Below are positions 1 through 10,906 of a stretch of DNA of 64,000 bases, in pieces. This DNA is from Hofstenia miamia (Eukaryota; Xenacoelomorpha; Acoela), in NCBI GenBank assembly GCA_004352715.1, contig SCFE01000051.1, positions 819,893 through 883,892 of the forward strand. Direction: 5' to 3'. Under the pieces are notes generated by a model that did no database searches, was not told the DNA's origin, and was given only the letters and a program-made list of their open reading frames with translations. Each line of letters starts with the position of its first letter. Position 1 is the stretch's first letter. Made by a program: the position numbers and the translations under genes.

Positions 1-659
1 AAAGTAAACATAAATTTTGAAAAATTGAATTCTTAAATTTTTACTTAAATAATAGATATTAAATTTTTTATATATATATAACTATTATTGATTTAAATGT
101 TGACTAAAAATTTTTTTAGAATATTTCTTTTAAATCGTTAAGAATATATTAAAAATAAATAATTTTTTGTATTATTCAAACGTAGAAATATTAATTATGA
201 CATATTTTCATATCAACCTTACAATTTTTTACTAAAACAAACGCCTTGCATTGATAATTTTGAATTACGAAATTTATTATTGCGAAAAATATCTTTATAT
301 TTAAGTATTCTCCTGAAACTTTGCAATTATGGACATAATAGCCAATATCCACACTCAATATTTTGAGTTTGCAAAATATCCAGACTTTATCCGTTGTCGA
401 AGTTGCTGCATAAGAAATTTATTAACGGTTTGTCCCGTAGCAATTTAATTAATATAATTCACAGATATTTTAAATTATCACAAGAAGCCATTCGGAAAAC
501 AATTTAATAAAGTCAATTAATAGTATATATTTTTTCTACCATTACAGTAAGATAATTTGAAGGGACATGTATATATATTTATAGCTTGTTATAACTTGCA
601 TCCACATAAATTTTCAAAATCATATTCAATTACATTACAAGTGGAGGTTTCTTCTATAG

Positions 660-953
660 TATTGATCGAAAATCTAACATATTTTTGGTAACTTTATATC
701 TACCGTCGATTTCACTTGTAATGCTGAGCTGGGTGAATTTCTGGGTAGATCCTAAAGCCATTCCTGCCAGAGCTGGACTTTCCATAACTGCAATCTTGGC
801 ACAGATTACATTAATCGTTGGGATGGCATCTAGGTTTCCCTCAGTCAGTGACTTGAAAGTCGCTGATCTCTATGTCACCATAAACTTTATTTATACCTTT
901 GCAGCTCTTATTGAATTTGCAATCGTTTCCTACACACCTTCCACACCTAAAGG
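660..953 (+). CDS. Cys-loop ligand-gated ion channel, exon with M1-M3
   Basis: Internal exon of a pentameric Cys-loop receptor of the GABA-A/glycine-receptor (anion) type, a plasma-membrane neurotransmitter-gated channel. The acceptor AG is at 658-659. The donor GT is at 954-955, leaving phase 2. M1 lies at about 679-747 and carries the family signature LSWVNFWVD. M2 begins with the anion-type PAR triplet (763-771, Pro-Ala-Arg at -2', -1' and 0') and keeps the 9' gate leucine (796-798). M3 is at about 859-933 and ends in ALIEF. The frame continues exactly into the exon at 3561. The extracellular domain must lie upstream of the window. The PAR triplet argues for a chloride channel. The subtype and ligand cannot be assigned without the ligand-binding domain. 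The upper half of M2 is unusual (see findings). Confidence 0.9.
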
Positions 954-3560
954 GTAATTTTTTGCTTCTTACCGAATTATATATATATATATATATATAT
1001 AATTCCATAATATATATATATATACTGTATATATATATATGTATATATATATATATTAAAAGAATATATTTTTCTCGCAATGACAAATAAATAAAAATAC
1101 AAGAAACAAATAGAGAAAAAATATACATTAATAATTTACAAATGGATAAATACATTAGAAGTAGTCTAATCCTCGATTATCGAAATTGTGCTTTCCTTGA
1201 AAAATATAGCAACAGCAGAGAAATAATTGCAGTACGTCGACCAATGAGTTTATGTGGGTAAACTTGTGCACGAAATTTGCCAAGAATTTATTGAATTTTT
1301 AACAAATCACCATCTGCGGGCAATGGGTTGTTCTGGGATTGTTGACCTGGGCGAGGACGGTAACACAAGGAAACATGATTAATTTGATAGATAACTTATA
1401 ATTCATTAAAAATCCCCAAAGGGGTTGATAATTAACAAAGCTCTAAATATCGATGCACAAAGCTAATTTCGTCTAATAAATTCGGTTATAAAGAACATTG
1501 AACATATTTTTATCTGAGGTGATTAAGCACACTTTTGCAATTTAATGTCTGATTTATTTAAAAATCTGGCGTTTTATTGATTCATTTACAAAGTTATACA
1601 GGGAATACTAGATTATGCATGATCTGGCATCAATCGCTCAAGTCTATTAATGCAAAATTTTAAAGTTGTTAACATCTTTTTTGCTATTTGCTGTAAAAAA
1701 AGTTTGATTTAGCACTACAGCTCTTAATTATAATACTGTAGCTTGGATTGCAGTTTTTTGACATTCCTATATTTCTGTGTTTTATTACTATTTATAATTG
1801 TTTAAATTTCACTTAAATATCAATTAGTATTCATAAACTTTTGGTACATGATAAATGTTAGTGGTTATACGCTGTAATAAGCAAAGTCGATTTATGATGT
1901 ACATAGATGAAATCCAAACTAAAAATGGCCATCGTACTTTAATGCATCAGCTTCGCAATATAAATTTAGTCCAAAAAGCAATTAAAAATGTAAAAATTTC
2001 TTATGATACCGCAATTTAAACAGACTGCGTTAATTGCAATTTGAATTAGATAAAAAATATTACACATTAATGCAAACCAGTGACGTTAAGATTTTAATCT
2101 GTGTTCTAATTGGTAATTCCGCACGATCAAATAGGCAAATATCATTTTAATAATTCATTTGGGAGTTTCCAACAATCAATAAATTCAATATACTCTGTAG
2201 GTACTTATGAAAATATCCAACTGTTAGTTAAAAATTGCCTTAGCATTTAAGAAATTCGCATTTAAAAATTTGAGCAAAAGGTATGCAGAAATATCATATC
2301 TATTTATTTCACTCAAGTCAGCCATTGTTAATTCAAAAAAAAATTTATATCAACTGCGCATACTCGAAAGTAATATTGTTATAACTTAAATATTTATTAA
2401 ATTGTAAAGACGATTTTGTTTATTGAATAACATATGCTTATTTGGTTTTAAAACACCGAATACTAAATGTTCAATATCTAATGCATACTAGTATTTTTCT
2501 AAGTTCCCAAAAGCCTATTCTAGATATTTTTATCAAAAATACACACCACATTGCACATTGTATATCAAAATTTATTATTTTTAGTGTTAAAACTTTAATT
2601 GCCTAAGTTGGACAAGGTTTGATTTCCTTTAGCAGATCAACCAATTTCAAACGATTATTTCCATTTTCAATGTGTAACAGCAGAATAGCCACTTGGTCAA
2701 TTTAAGTGACTAGTCACTTCGGTCATTTTTTATTTATATAACTTAAAGTCACCTTTGGTCACTTTTTTCTTGACTGACTTTTGTCTAGTTGCAAATGAAA
2801 ATCTAGCATTAATTAACGGTAAATCTAGACTTGAGATTGACAATATCAGGTAAATATGCACCCAAACCCGACCCCTAAATATTTACTACCAGTCCCGATT
2901 CGAAACTTTGACATTGATTTGAGGATGTGGATCTCTGTTCAATCAAATTATCATTAACATTTATAATTTTCTGATAGGGGAAACAGCAATTAATTGGTTG
3001 TGCTTAATATCTTGGATCTTTTCTCAAATCAAGCGGTGATATAGATTAGTATTTATATTAACAGTCAATCTAATCTTTGTACGCGAACTCGACCCGACAA
3101 TTTGATGCCCGACACGAAACCCGAAATCGGGTCGGGTTTTATCTGGTACCCGACGTTACCCCACAATAATAGACTGTCGTAATGTAGAAATAGGAAAGCG
3201 ATTTTCAATAATTCTAAAGGGAAGCATTTAAAAAATTGAATGGAGTCGAAAAAATTCCTTGCTTCAAATTCAAGCTCTCCGCTTCCCTCTACCCTTTATT
3301 TTTGTGTGACAGACACACTTGAATTTCTTTAAAACAGCTCTTTCTTGAATGAAGCGTAAACCTATGTAACATATATATTAAATGAATGATATTGCTTCAA
3401 TGTTTGCAATGACTTATCTCAAAAACCGTCCAAGAAGTTTTTCAGTAAATACATTGACTTTTGTCACCCCTATGATGGTAACGTAATACTCTTCAATATT
3501 TGCAATTGTTGTATTCATGAATTTATATGTGATCTCTTCAATCTAAAGTTATGTTCTTAG
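954..3560 (+). other. Receptor intron (M3-M4 loop) with microsatellite and degenerate repeat
   Basis: GT at 954-955 and AG at 3559-3560 bound a 2.6 kb intron that splits the M3-M4 cytoplasmic loop. It holds a (TA)n tract at about 978-1058. Around 2860-3160 it holds a repeat rich in CCCGACCC-type motifs, including a short palindrome near 3110-3140, probably a decayed hAT-type MITE. No coding sequence is recognisable. Confidence 0.7.
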
Positions 3561-3795
3561 GAAGGAAGATGGTCCACTCTCGAATGAAAGCAGTGAAATG
3601 TTTGTGAGCTTGAATGGCAACCACACTGAAACAAAGCTCGTGAATTCAAAATTCAGAAGAATGGTGCTTCAAAAGTACTCTGTTGATGACATCTCTCGAA
3701 TCATGTTCCCGTTGACATTTCTTCTGTGGAATGTCGTTTTTTTCACATTAAACTTTTATTTAGCGGGAAAATTGGACATGTATATAAAGAAATAG
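3561..3795 (+). CDS. Cys-loop ligand-gated ion channel, last exon with M4
   Basis: Terminal exon of the receptor that starts upstream. One base completes the split glycine codon (GG|G), and the frame then runs to TAA at 3793-3795. It encodes a short cytoplasmic loop, the typical pre-M4 sequence KYSVDDISRIMFP, the M4 helix (about 3706-3771, hydrophobic and aromatic) and a short tail ending YIKK. The D-x-x-S-R-x-x-F/M-P lead into M4 is diagnostic for the family. The loop between M3 and M4 is short, about 45 residues. A possible poly(A) signal (AATAAA) is near 3942. The join to the 660-953 exon is certain in frame and domain order. Alternative exons cannot be excluded. Confidence 0.88.
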
Positions 3796-4705
3796 CCACA
3801 AACCAATCGAAACTATTTTTTAAAATTTGGTAATTTTGTAATGGTCTGTTGAACTAGTGATAAAGCACTTGTATAAAATATTTACAAAATCGCAATATTT
3901 CGATCATTCAATGAATTGCCAAATGGAAATCTCACCAAATGAATAAATATAGATCTGGCAACATAGATATTCAAAAATCATATTGTAAGCAATCTCAGAT
4001 TGATCAAATTTCTATTCAGTATTTAACAAAGTATTTTTGTAATGTTTGCAAATCAAAAGTCAGAAATATTTTGCTTTCTGTGGTTTTCTAAAATAGTTTA
4101 ACGGGGTTATCATTAGCGTAGCATCATATTTTGGTATTCTACTATTTCTATCTTGGATTAACACATTACTATAGAAACATTAGAATCGTTGTTTAGTTCT
4201 TTTCACATCAATTCTATACAAATAATCCAATTTTTTCAAGACTTTTTCTCAAAAATGCAGTTATTTTAAAATAGGTTAAAAAATTTTAATGTCGAATTGT
4301 GTTGTTTGATTTGCTGTAACATAATTGGAGAAAAACAAAAAAAAAGAATAACCGAAGAAAAAAAGTAGAAAAATTATTAATACATTTTAATATTTTTTCA
4401 TATAGAACAAGTAACATTTTATTTGACATTATTTGTTGCCAAAACTGTTTTGCCAAAAGGAAATTAGACCATTCGTTTACTAAAAATGAATAGCGAAACA
4501 AACCTAGCAACCCAGAAATTAACACATTGTTTACGCATATAACAAGTAATTATTTATTGTAAGCATGTTTAGAAATCTGATATATAAATGATTAAACAAA
4601 GCAAGAAAGTGATACAATAAATTCTTCGTGAAGCTTATCATTTGATTTTATTATCGGTTTGCTTTATTAAATAAAATAGAAAGCAGTTAGTAGAACGCAG
4701 TAGAT
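3796..4705. other. Receptor 3' flank, no gene seen
   Basis: AT-rich sequence holding the 3' UTR of the receptor gene and intergenic DNA. I see no coding pattern on either strand. Confidence 0.5.
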
Positions 4706-5520
4706 ATGATTAAAAATATTTTCGCTTGGACGAGCCCTGGTAAACCAAAAATTTTCATTGAATTTAGTAAAATACAACATAATTATTGTCCACTTTTGGA
4801 ACTTTTACTCACAAAGTTGGAAGATGATAATGAAGAAGGGTCTAAAGTTTTCTATATAAAGTCATGTTATCCAATACCTGAACATTCTAATCTGATAGTG
4901 CTGATGTCAGGAATATTTGTGCAAAGCCTCATATAATTATCATTATCCCATTCTAAGAATATAATCCCAAGGTCTAAAGAGCCCAGCCTGAAAGGTATAG
5001 GATATAATTGCATCCAGAAGTAATGCATCCCGTGTCAATGGCGTCTACAGAAGCTTGCGAAATTTCTAGAGAAGTCATTTTAAGCATGCTCACACAGGTC
5101 ATATTTTTCTTCCCACTCATACATTTATGGTAAAAGGTTGCATAATATGAGACTGAAGCTTTTGCAACTAACATTTACAAAAAAAGAGGAAGTGCATATG
5201 TGTGACGCATTCCATTTTGTAGACTTAAATGTTTCAAAAGTTGATTGACTTTTCTTCGAAACTCACAAGGTTTTGACTGAACCTTATATGTTAGCAGTCA
5301 TTGATCAAGTGTTTGGGTAAATGAAACCGTAAATCAGACGTTTAATGACATTCCAATGGACGTCTAGAGTATTTTCAAAAAATCGATTAATCAAAGTTTT
5401 AATATTTTGAACAAAGTTTACTAAAGAGCTTGAGATTTGGCCATCTGAATAAATAATGAATTTAAGCCTTAGCATTCTGAATTTAAAACACAAATTTACT
5501 AAGTAACTAAAAACTTGCAA
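4706..5520 (+). other. Unrecognised degenerate coding-like stretch
   Basis: An ATG-initiated frame of 76 codons (4706-4936) begins MIKNIFAWTSPGKPKIF and ends in TAA. It is followed by several shorter open segments in shifting frames up to about 5300. The amino-acid composition looks more protein-like than the surrounding sequence, which suggests an old pseudogene or a transposon fragment. I do not recognise a family, see no splice sites that would rescue it, and assign no function. Confidence 0.2.
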
Positions 5521-7734
5521 TAAATTTTATATTAAATATTAATAAATACTAAAATCTAAGTTGGTTTGTATTTTCCTCATCTCTTGTATTAGTACGTTTG
5601 CTGAAGATGAAGATTATTATCAAAATCGTGATAATTTATCAAACCAGCATTACTTAATTTCAAATATTGGTTTTTGATAAATGAAATTTGACCTTCACCA
5701 TTCATAATCTTCTACGTTTAACTAAAAGTCGGCCCCAAAAATAAACCTTGAGGCATTTCAATCAAAATGCATATATTTTAATAATTCTAGGAAGATTGGA
5801 TGAAACCTTGTACTTTGTAGATTTTAAACTCAAGGTCTCAAGAAATTAAATCTAAATAAAAGTCCAATGGCTAGTAGCACGAGAATATATTGTTGATGTC
5901 TTGCAATATATTGTAGCTATAGTGAAACACAGCATAGCTTTTATAAAGATGTTCATGTACTAGAAATAATTGCTTTGTCAGCATGAGAAATTATAATTAC
6001 CAAATTATTGAATAACTTTATGATATTCAAAGAATCATTATCTTGTAGAGACATTATATATTAATACAATAGGGAAAATCTTGCATTATTCTTGCTGATA
6101 AATGCAATACTTCTCTTAGAGTATTTCATTTTTTTCAAATATACCGATAATTAAGGAAATCGATAGAAATTACAAATATGAAAAACTAGCTGTTTGACCC
6201 GTGCTTCGCTCGGGAAATGCATTCAAAAAAACAGAAAATTCTCCCTCAGATATTTTGCCTCCGAATATAAGCAATACCTACAAAAACTGGGAAATTTTCC
6301 CTAAGCTACAGACTTGTCTACGAGCGCTGATACATAGTGATAAATGAAATTGATTTTTCCTTAGTCCCCAGTTTTTAACCTACGACCAAACTAAAGTTAA
6401 AATTGAACAATCGTTAGGTCAAAAATCGTAATTTTTGGGTCAAAATTATATCGCAATGCAACTTTTAAGCTTCCGGGCACACAACATTATCGATCTCCAA
6501 TCTATCAAGCATGCAATGGGTTTCGCATAAAATGCCCACATTCCCATATGTTTTTTTAAAACCCACAGGTCATTAATGATTATTGTCATACCCAGCGATT
6601 TTTCATCAATCATATAAGTTAAGTACCACAATAACAGCAGTTTCTCACACATCATCTTTGACACAACATACTGTCTATTTATGCTAAATTCACATTGGCA
6701 TAATTCTATGCAAGGAATTACATAAATTAAAAATGGAATATTTAATCCAGTGAAACCAATCATTTTGATTAGTGTATATCAACATTTTTTTAAGAATTCC
6801 CTCACACAGCTAATGGTTAATAGACAGACTTTCTGCAATTACCCTCTATGCAACTTGGTAATCAGCATAGTTTGATATCGCTACTGCCAATGCTTAAAGT
6901 TTTTGCATTGTTATGAAAGAGATTTGTCCAATGCAATACCATGAGCATGTTGCTTATCAAAATAATGAAAACATGTCTCTACCATTGTACACTAACTTAA
7001 TCTTTGTTTTATTATCTGCGCACACAAAAAATGGATATACAACTTTTAAATTTCTTAGAGGGAAAATTAAGTGTAGAAACATTATCTTTCGGCTCATCAG
7101 TAATTGTTTCTAAGCAAAGTGGTAGGCCTAAATGATGCGAATTTGACTTGACATCTATGCCACAATCTACGATGCCATTATCAGATACAAGAAATGTTTA
7201 CCTTGCAGAGCAAAATTGTATTATACTAGCTGTTTCAAAATTCATTTTATTGCACATGTGTGAAAAACATCAAGCAAATTTCGTTAGAATCTTTATTTTA
7301 TCAAGAAACTGAAAATCTTAATAATATCAAAATTCATGTGAAACATTGGTACTATAGTGCATCAAAAATATTTGAAGTATACAAGATGGTGTAGTTATTG
7401 GTAATTGCATAGATCACACTTGTTGAACAGATCGCCAACAATATTGAAGGCAGCCTGTGCTGCGCACCCAGACGGTATCAGTGTATGTGGCGAACGGTTC
7501 AAAAAAATTTCTGCACTCATCTCTAATTCCAGAGTGATTGGAAGTTAAAAGGGCGTCATTGTCACAATTTGAAGCATTGGGACTGGCTTCTGGACACTCG
7601 GTTGTTCCAAGGGTTTCCAGTGTAACTTATCAACCTGGAAGGTTTTTTCTTTCTCACATTGTCTCAAAGATATACTCAGATCAAACATTTTAGGATCCGA
7701 TCAGTATCCAAAACTTCATAATCCGGATCCGATC
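5521..7734. other. Intergenic, with a GCTTCG-type repeat at 6187-6220
   Basis: No gene is supported. At 6187-6220 the sequence CTAGCTGTTTGACCCGTGC is followed by TTCGCTCGGG. The CCCG...CGGG pair can fold as a hairpin. It resembles the widespread GCTTCG-type ends of invertebrate interspersed repeats. Open frames here (for example on the minus strand at 6446-6763) show no family resemblance. Confidence 0.35.
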
Positions 7735-9597
7735 CGAATTTTTAAAAGAATTTCAGTTTTCGATGCGAAGCGGATACGAATATAAATAAGCATTCATACA
7801 ATAAATAAGGATGGACTTAAATATATTAATATTTTTTTCAAATGCGAATAGAAAATTTTAGGTGCTTCAACCAGAGTTGGAACCGGGCCCGGATACCGTC
7901 AGCCCGGGACCGCATCAATACGAAAAAATCAGGCCCGGAGGACAAAATTTATTATTTTATACAATTTTCTTGAATGTTCTACATGTAAATGTATTCAACA
8001 TTCATTATTATTATTATTGAGATGTCATTTCATCTATATATTTACTATTGCAAGTGCTATTTATGTTTATTTAAGTTATTCAGTCAGAGTTTCTAATGTC
8101 TTTGTTTCCTCTCAAGATACAGATCTGGTAACAAATTGACTATTTGCTCGCCTCATCTTGCATAATTTCCCAGAGAGTGTGGACGAAGTCATTTCCTTTG
8201 ACGCATGAATTAAGAAATTCATGCGGCGCTAGTTATTTTAATCTTAACTTTAACTATGGATTATTCCTTCCCACGCCGATTTTTATGTAATCGTATTGCT
8301 CACATATTATTCTAATAAGCCGCCACATTCAATTAATGAACATATACTTAATTTCACACATGATAAATTTCGGCACGGCTGTTAAATTTTTCAGGCCCAG
8401 GCCGGTTCCAACTCTGGCTTCAACACTGTCTTGAGCTCATAAATGGCGATATACGATATACCGGGGAGGACAGAGTCGGGCTTGGGCCAAGGTTTTGGAA
8501 AAATGGGACGATTTACACAGTAGTGCATGCAAGTCAATTAAAATGCAGTGAATCCCATCTAACTTAACCAATGTGTTAAAAAATCAATGTTATAATAATA
8601 ATAATAATAATAATAGAATCAAATGCTATTCTAGTAATACAATCTAATACAGTCAATTTTGGTCAAGCAAGCCAAAAAAATTAAGAAATGTTTATTGTCA
8701 GCTTTCATAAAATGGGCCTAAAAATTTCAGTCAATTTCCATATATGTTTGAAATAGATTGCTTTTTTTATTTGTAGTCGTCCACCAACAAGAAGCAAATC
8801 CGTTTGAGTGGAAATTGATAATTGCTCTGCCAAAGCTCCAACAAATTTATTTCTTTTCTTTTGTGCAAGCTTTGTAGAAATTTAACTCCTAAAATATCTA
8901 TCAACTATAATCATAATATATCTATAGAGTTTAAGTGGTTGAGTTTCTTATGTTATTAATATTATTATGTCCAAATCTAAAATTCACCATTTTGCAATGT
9001 TATTAAGATTTAAGAATTGAAGTTGTTTCAAATAACGAGATAAAACTTACTTCAAAATTGAAGCTACTAAGGCGATGAAAACAAGAATAGCACAAGCAAT
9101 GCAAATTAAAGAACTCACCCAAAATAGACATTGAAAGTCATAATAAAATATTGTAGTAGAGTGTATTAAAACCCGTGATAGAAAAATTTATTTTTTCAAA
9201 CTAAATTTGAGATTTAAATATAAGTTTTGAATTTTACTTTTCATGAAGTTCGATACTAGTTTGGATTGCAAATTTTAAATTATATAAGAGCAAGATTAAA
9301 TAAATTAATACCCTTTTAATGCTATGCCAAAGGTATGTCTCTATAAACATTTTTGTATTAGTAAGTATTATAATCACGAACCTTCTGAAAACTAAGTTGA
9401 TCTTGACATTGCAAGTTGCTTATAGAGCATCTTACATGAAAATTTTATAATTATATTAGTATCATTAAATTTTAGCCTTAGCGGCGCTTGCAGCAAATGT
9501 ATTCCACTTGCTTCTCTGTGTTTCTTCTGATTTTCCGTTTGCAAGTTTATACAACTAATTGTTTTCGGTTGCTTTGCAATTTTATCTTTATGTAATG
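7735..9597 (+). repeat. Left arm of a diverged inverted duplication
   Basis: Read on the plus strand, this stretch aligns block by block with the minus strand of 14440-17640. Four blocks match: around 7755-7785 (GATGCGAAGCGGATACGAAT against the reverse complement near 17590-17620), 8417-8560 (against 17380-17525), 8740-9085 (against about 16830-17170) and 9150-9590 (against 14440-14810). Similarity is roughly 75-85% by eye. The arm is interrupted by a hAT MITE at 7872-8416 that the other arm lacks. It lacks the LINE material found in the other arm. A (TAA)n run sits near 8592-8616. Confidence 0.75.
7872..8416. mobile_element. hAT-type MITE, 545 bp, with exact 8-bp target duplication
   Basis: The terminal inverted repeats are CAGAGTTGGAACCGG at the left and CCGGTTCCAACTCTG at the right. 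The element is flanked by identical 8-bp copies of GCTTCAAC at 7864-7871 and 8417-8424, the size expected for hAT transposases. The homologous stretch near 17505-17525 (minus strand) holds a single GCTTCAAC and no insert, so it is a paralogous empty site. The interior has no coding capacity, so this is a non-autonomous element mobilised in trans. Confidence 0.92.
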
Positions 9598-9599
9598 GC

Positions 9600-9943
9600 C
9601 AGTGTTGAAACCCTGCATGATTTTTCGACATGAGCACAGCAGGAAAATACTCAGTTAGACACAAGCACGACACGGCACGGCACGACATTTAGTAAAATTA
9701 TCAGCCGCGAGCCTGGCAAGGCTCCTAGATTTAACCTGTATGAATAACATGTTTTTGGAGGCAAGTTAATTCAATAGTTTAACAAATTGTTCAAGAAAAA
9801 ATTTTTCGATGTTTTTAATATGCCAATTAATAGACAATAAAAATAACATTTATTTTATGCTTATTTTAGTGTGGGCACGACCACTGCATGGGCACGAAAA
9901 TGTCTGTAAAAATGAGCACAGACACAGCACGGTTCCAACACTG
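9600..9943. mobile_element. hAT-like MITE, second family, 344 bp
   Basis: The ends CAGTGTTGAAACC (9600) and GGTTCCAACACTG (9943) form terminal inverted repeats. Subterminal regions hold tandem GGCAC/CGTGC motifs, as in the CGACACGGCACGGCACGACA run near 9670. The 8-bp flanks (GTAATGGC and GTGATATT) match only partly, so the target duplication is eroded or misplaced. A related copy in inverse orientation lies at 30174-30445. There is no coding capacity. Confidence 0.75.
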
Positions 9944-10906
9944 GTGATATTTAACATAAATCACATTTTCAAATTTGTAATATTCATCACAATTTCAATA
10001 AGTTGTTGGAAAGTAAAGCACGGAACCACTTATAATGGCATTCAATGTAAAAATATGCGTAATGCATAAGATGAACAACATACACTGTTGCGAAAAATTT
10101 TTGGATCCAAAATAAATCCGAAATTTTCTCAAAATGTATGTCTCTAAAATTCATTAACACAAAAAACAAAATTTCTTAAGCGTTTTTCACTTCAACTCAA
10201 GTAAATGCTCACCGAGCATGCATTACGACCAAGTAGATTTCTCTATTGTAAGCATCGAATCGAAATATACCTACTGCTGAGCATTGGAAAAATTTGAGTT
10301 CCAAATCTAATCACTGCACATGGTCTCAATTTTGATAGGTCCTAGATCAAACATTTGCTAACCTCAAGGGTGTTAGCCGTTGTAAGGAACAAATTGTTTC
10401 GCAAACCGAGCTTGCTAAACAACTAGTTTCTCAAAAAGTTGCATAACTGATATACCGAAATGCGTTCTGTATTTGTTCCAGACATAGCGTTAATTTCTGA
10501 CATTGGAAGTAAATTAATTCCCTAACCTCAGATTTTTAGCTGTTGCAGAAGAAATTTCGGTTCTAAATTGAATTGAATGTATCGTTGCGCATAAATGTTT
10601 CCCAACTTGTGAATAACTTTATGATACACAATCATCACTATTTGGTAAAGAAAATATTTGGTTGATAATATACTAAGGATTTCACATAGTTATTGCTTAG
10701 AAAGTAATGTTTCTCTTTTAGAATTTAATAAATTCAGAAGAAATGATAGGATTTATTTAAGAAATGCTATGCAGAGATGAAATAAAATTTGAAATTTCTG
10801 ACGAATAGTATTATTCAATTATTGCCACAAAAAAGATTTAAATTTCGAAATAAGTTACAGCATTGACTTGAAAAGATGCCAGAAATTATACTTTGATTGC
10901 ATACAC
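9944..10906. other. Downstream flank of adenylate-forming gene A
   Basis: AT-rich, no coding pattern recognised. It contains the presumed 3' UTR and terminator of the minus-strand gene that ends at 10907. Confidence 0.4.

Noticed and set aside
841-1155. Ile/Tyr-rich frames around the first (TA)n tract
   Set aside because: Microsatellite translation overlapping the receptor exon on the opposite strand.
9392-9688. 98-codon minus-strand frame
   Set aside because: It straddles the inverted-duplication arm and the MITE at 9600 and has no family resemblance.
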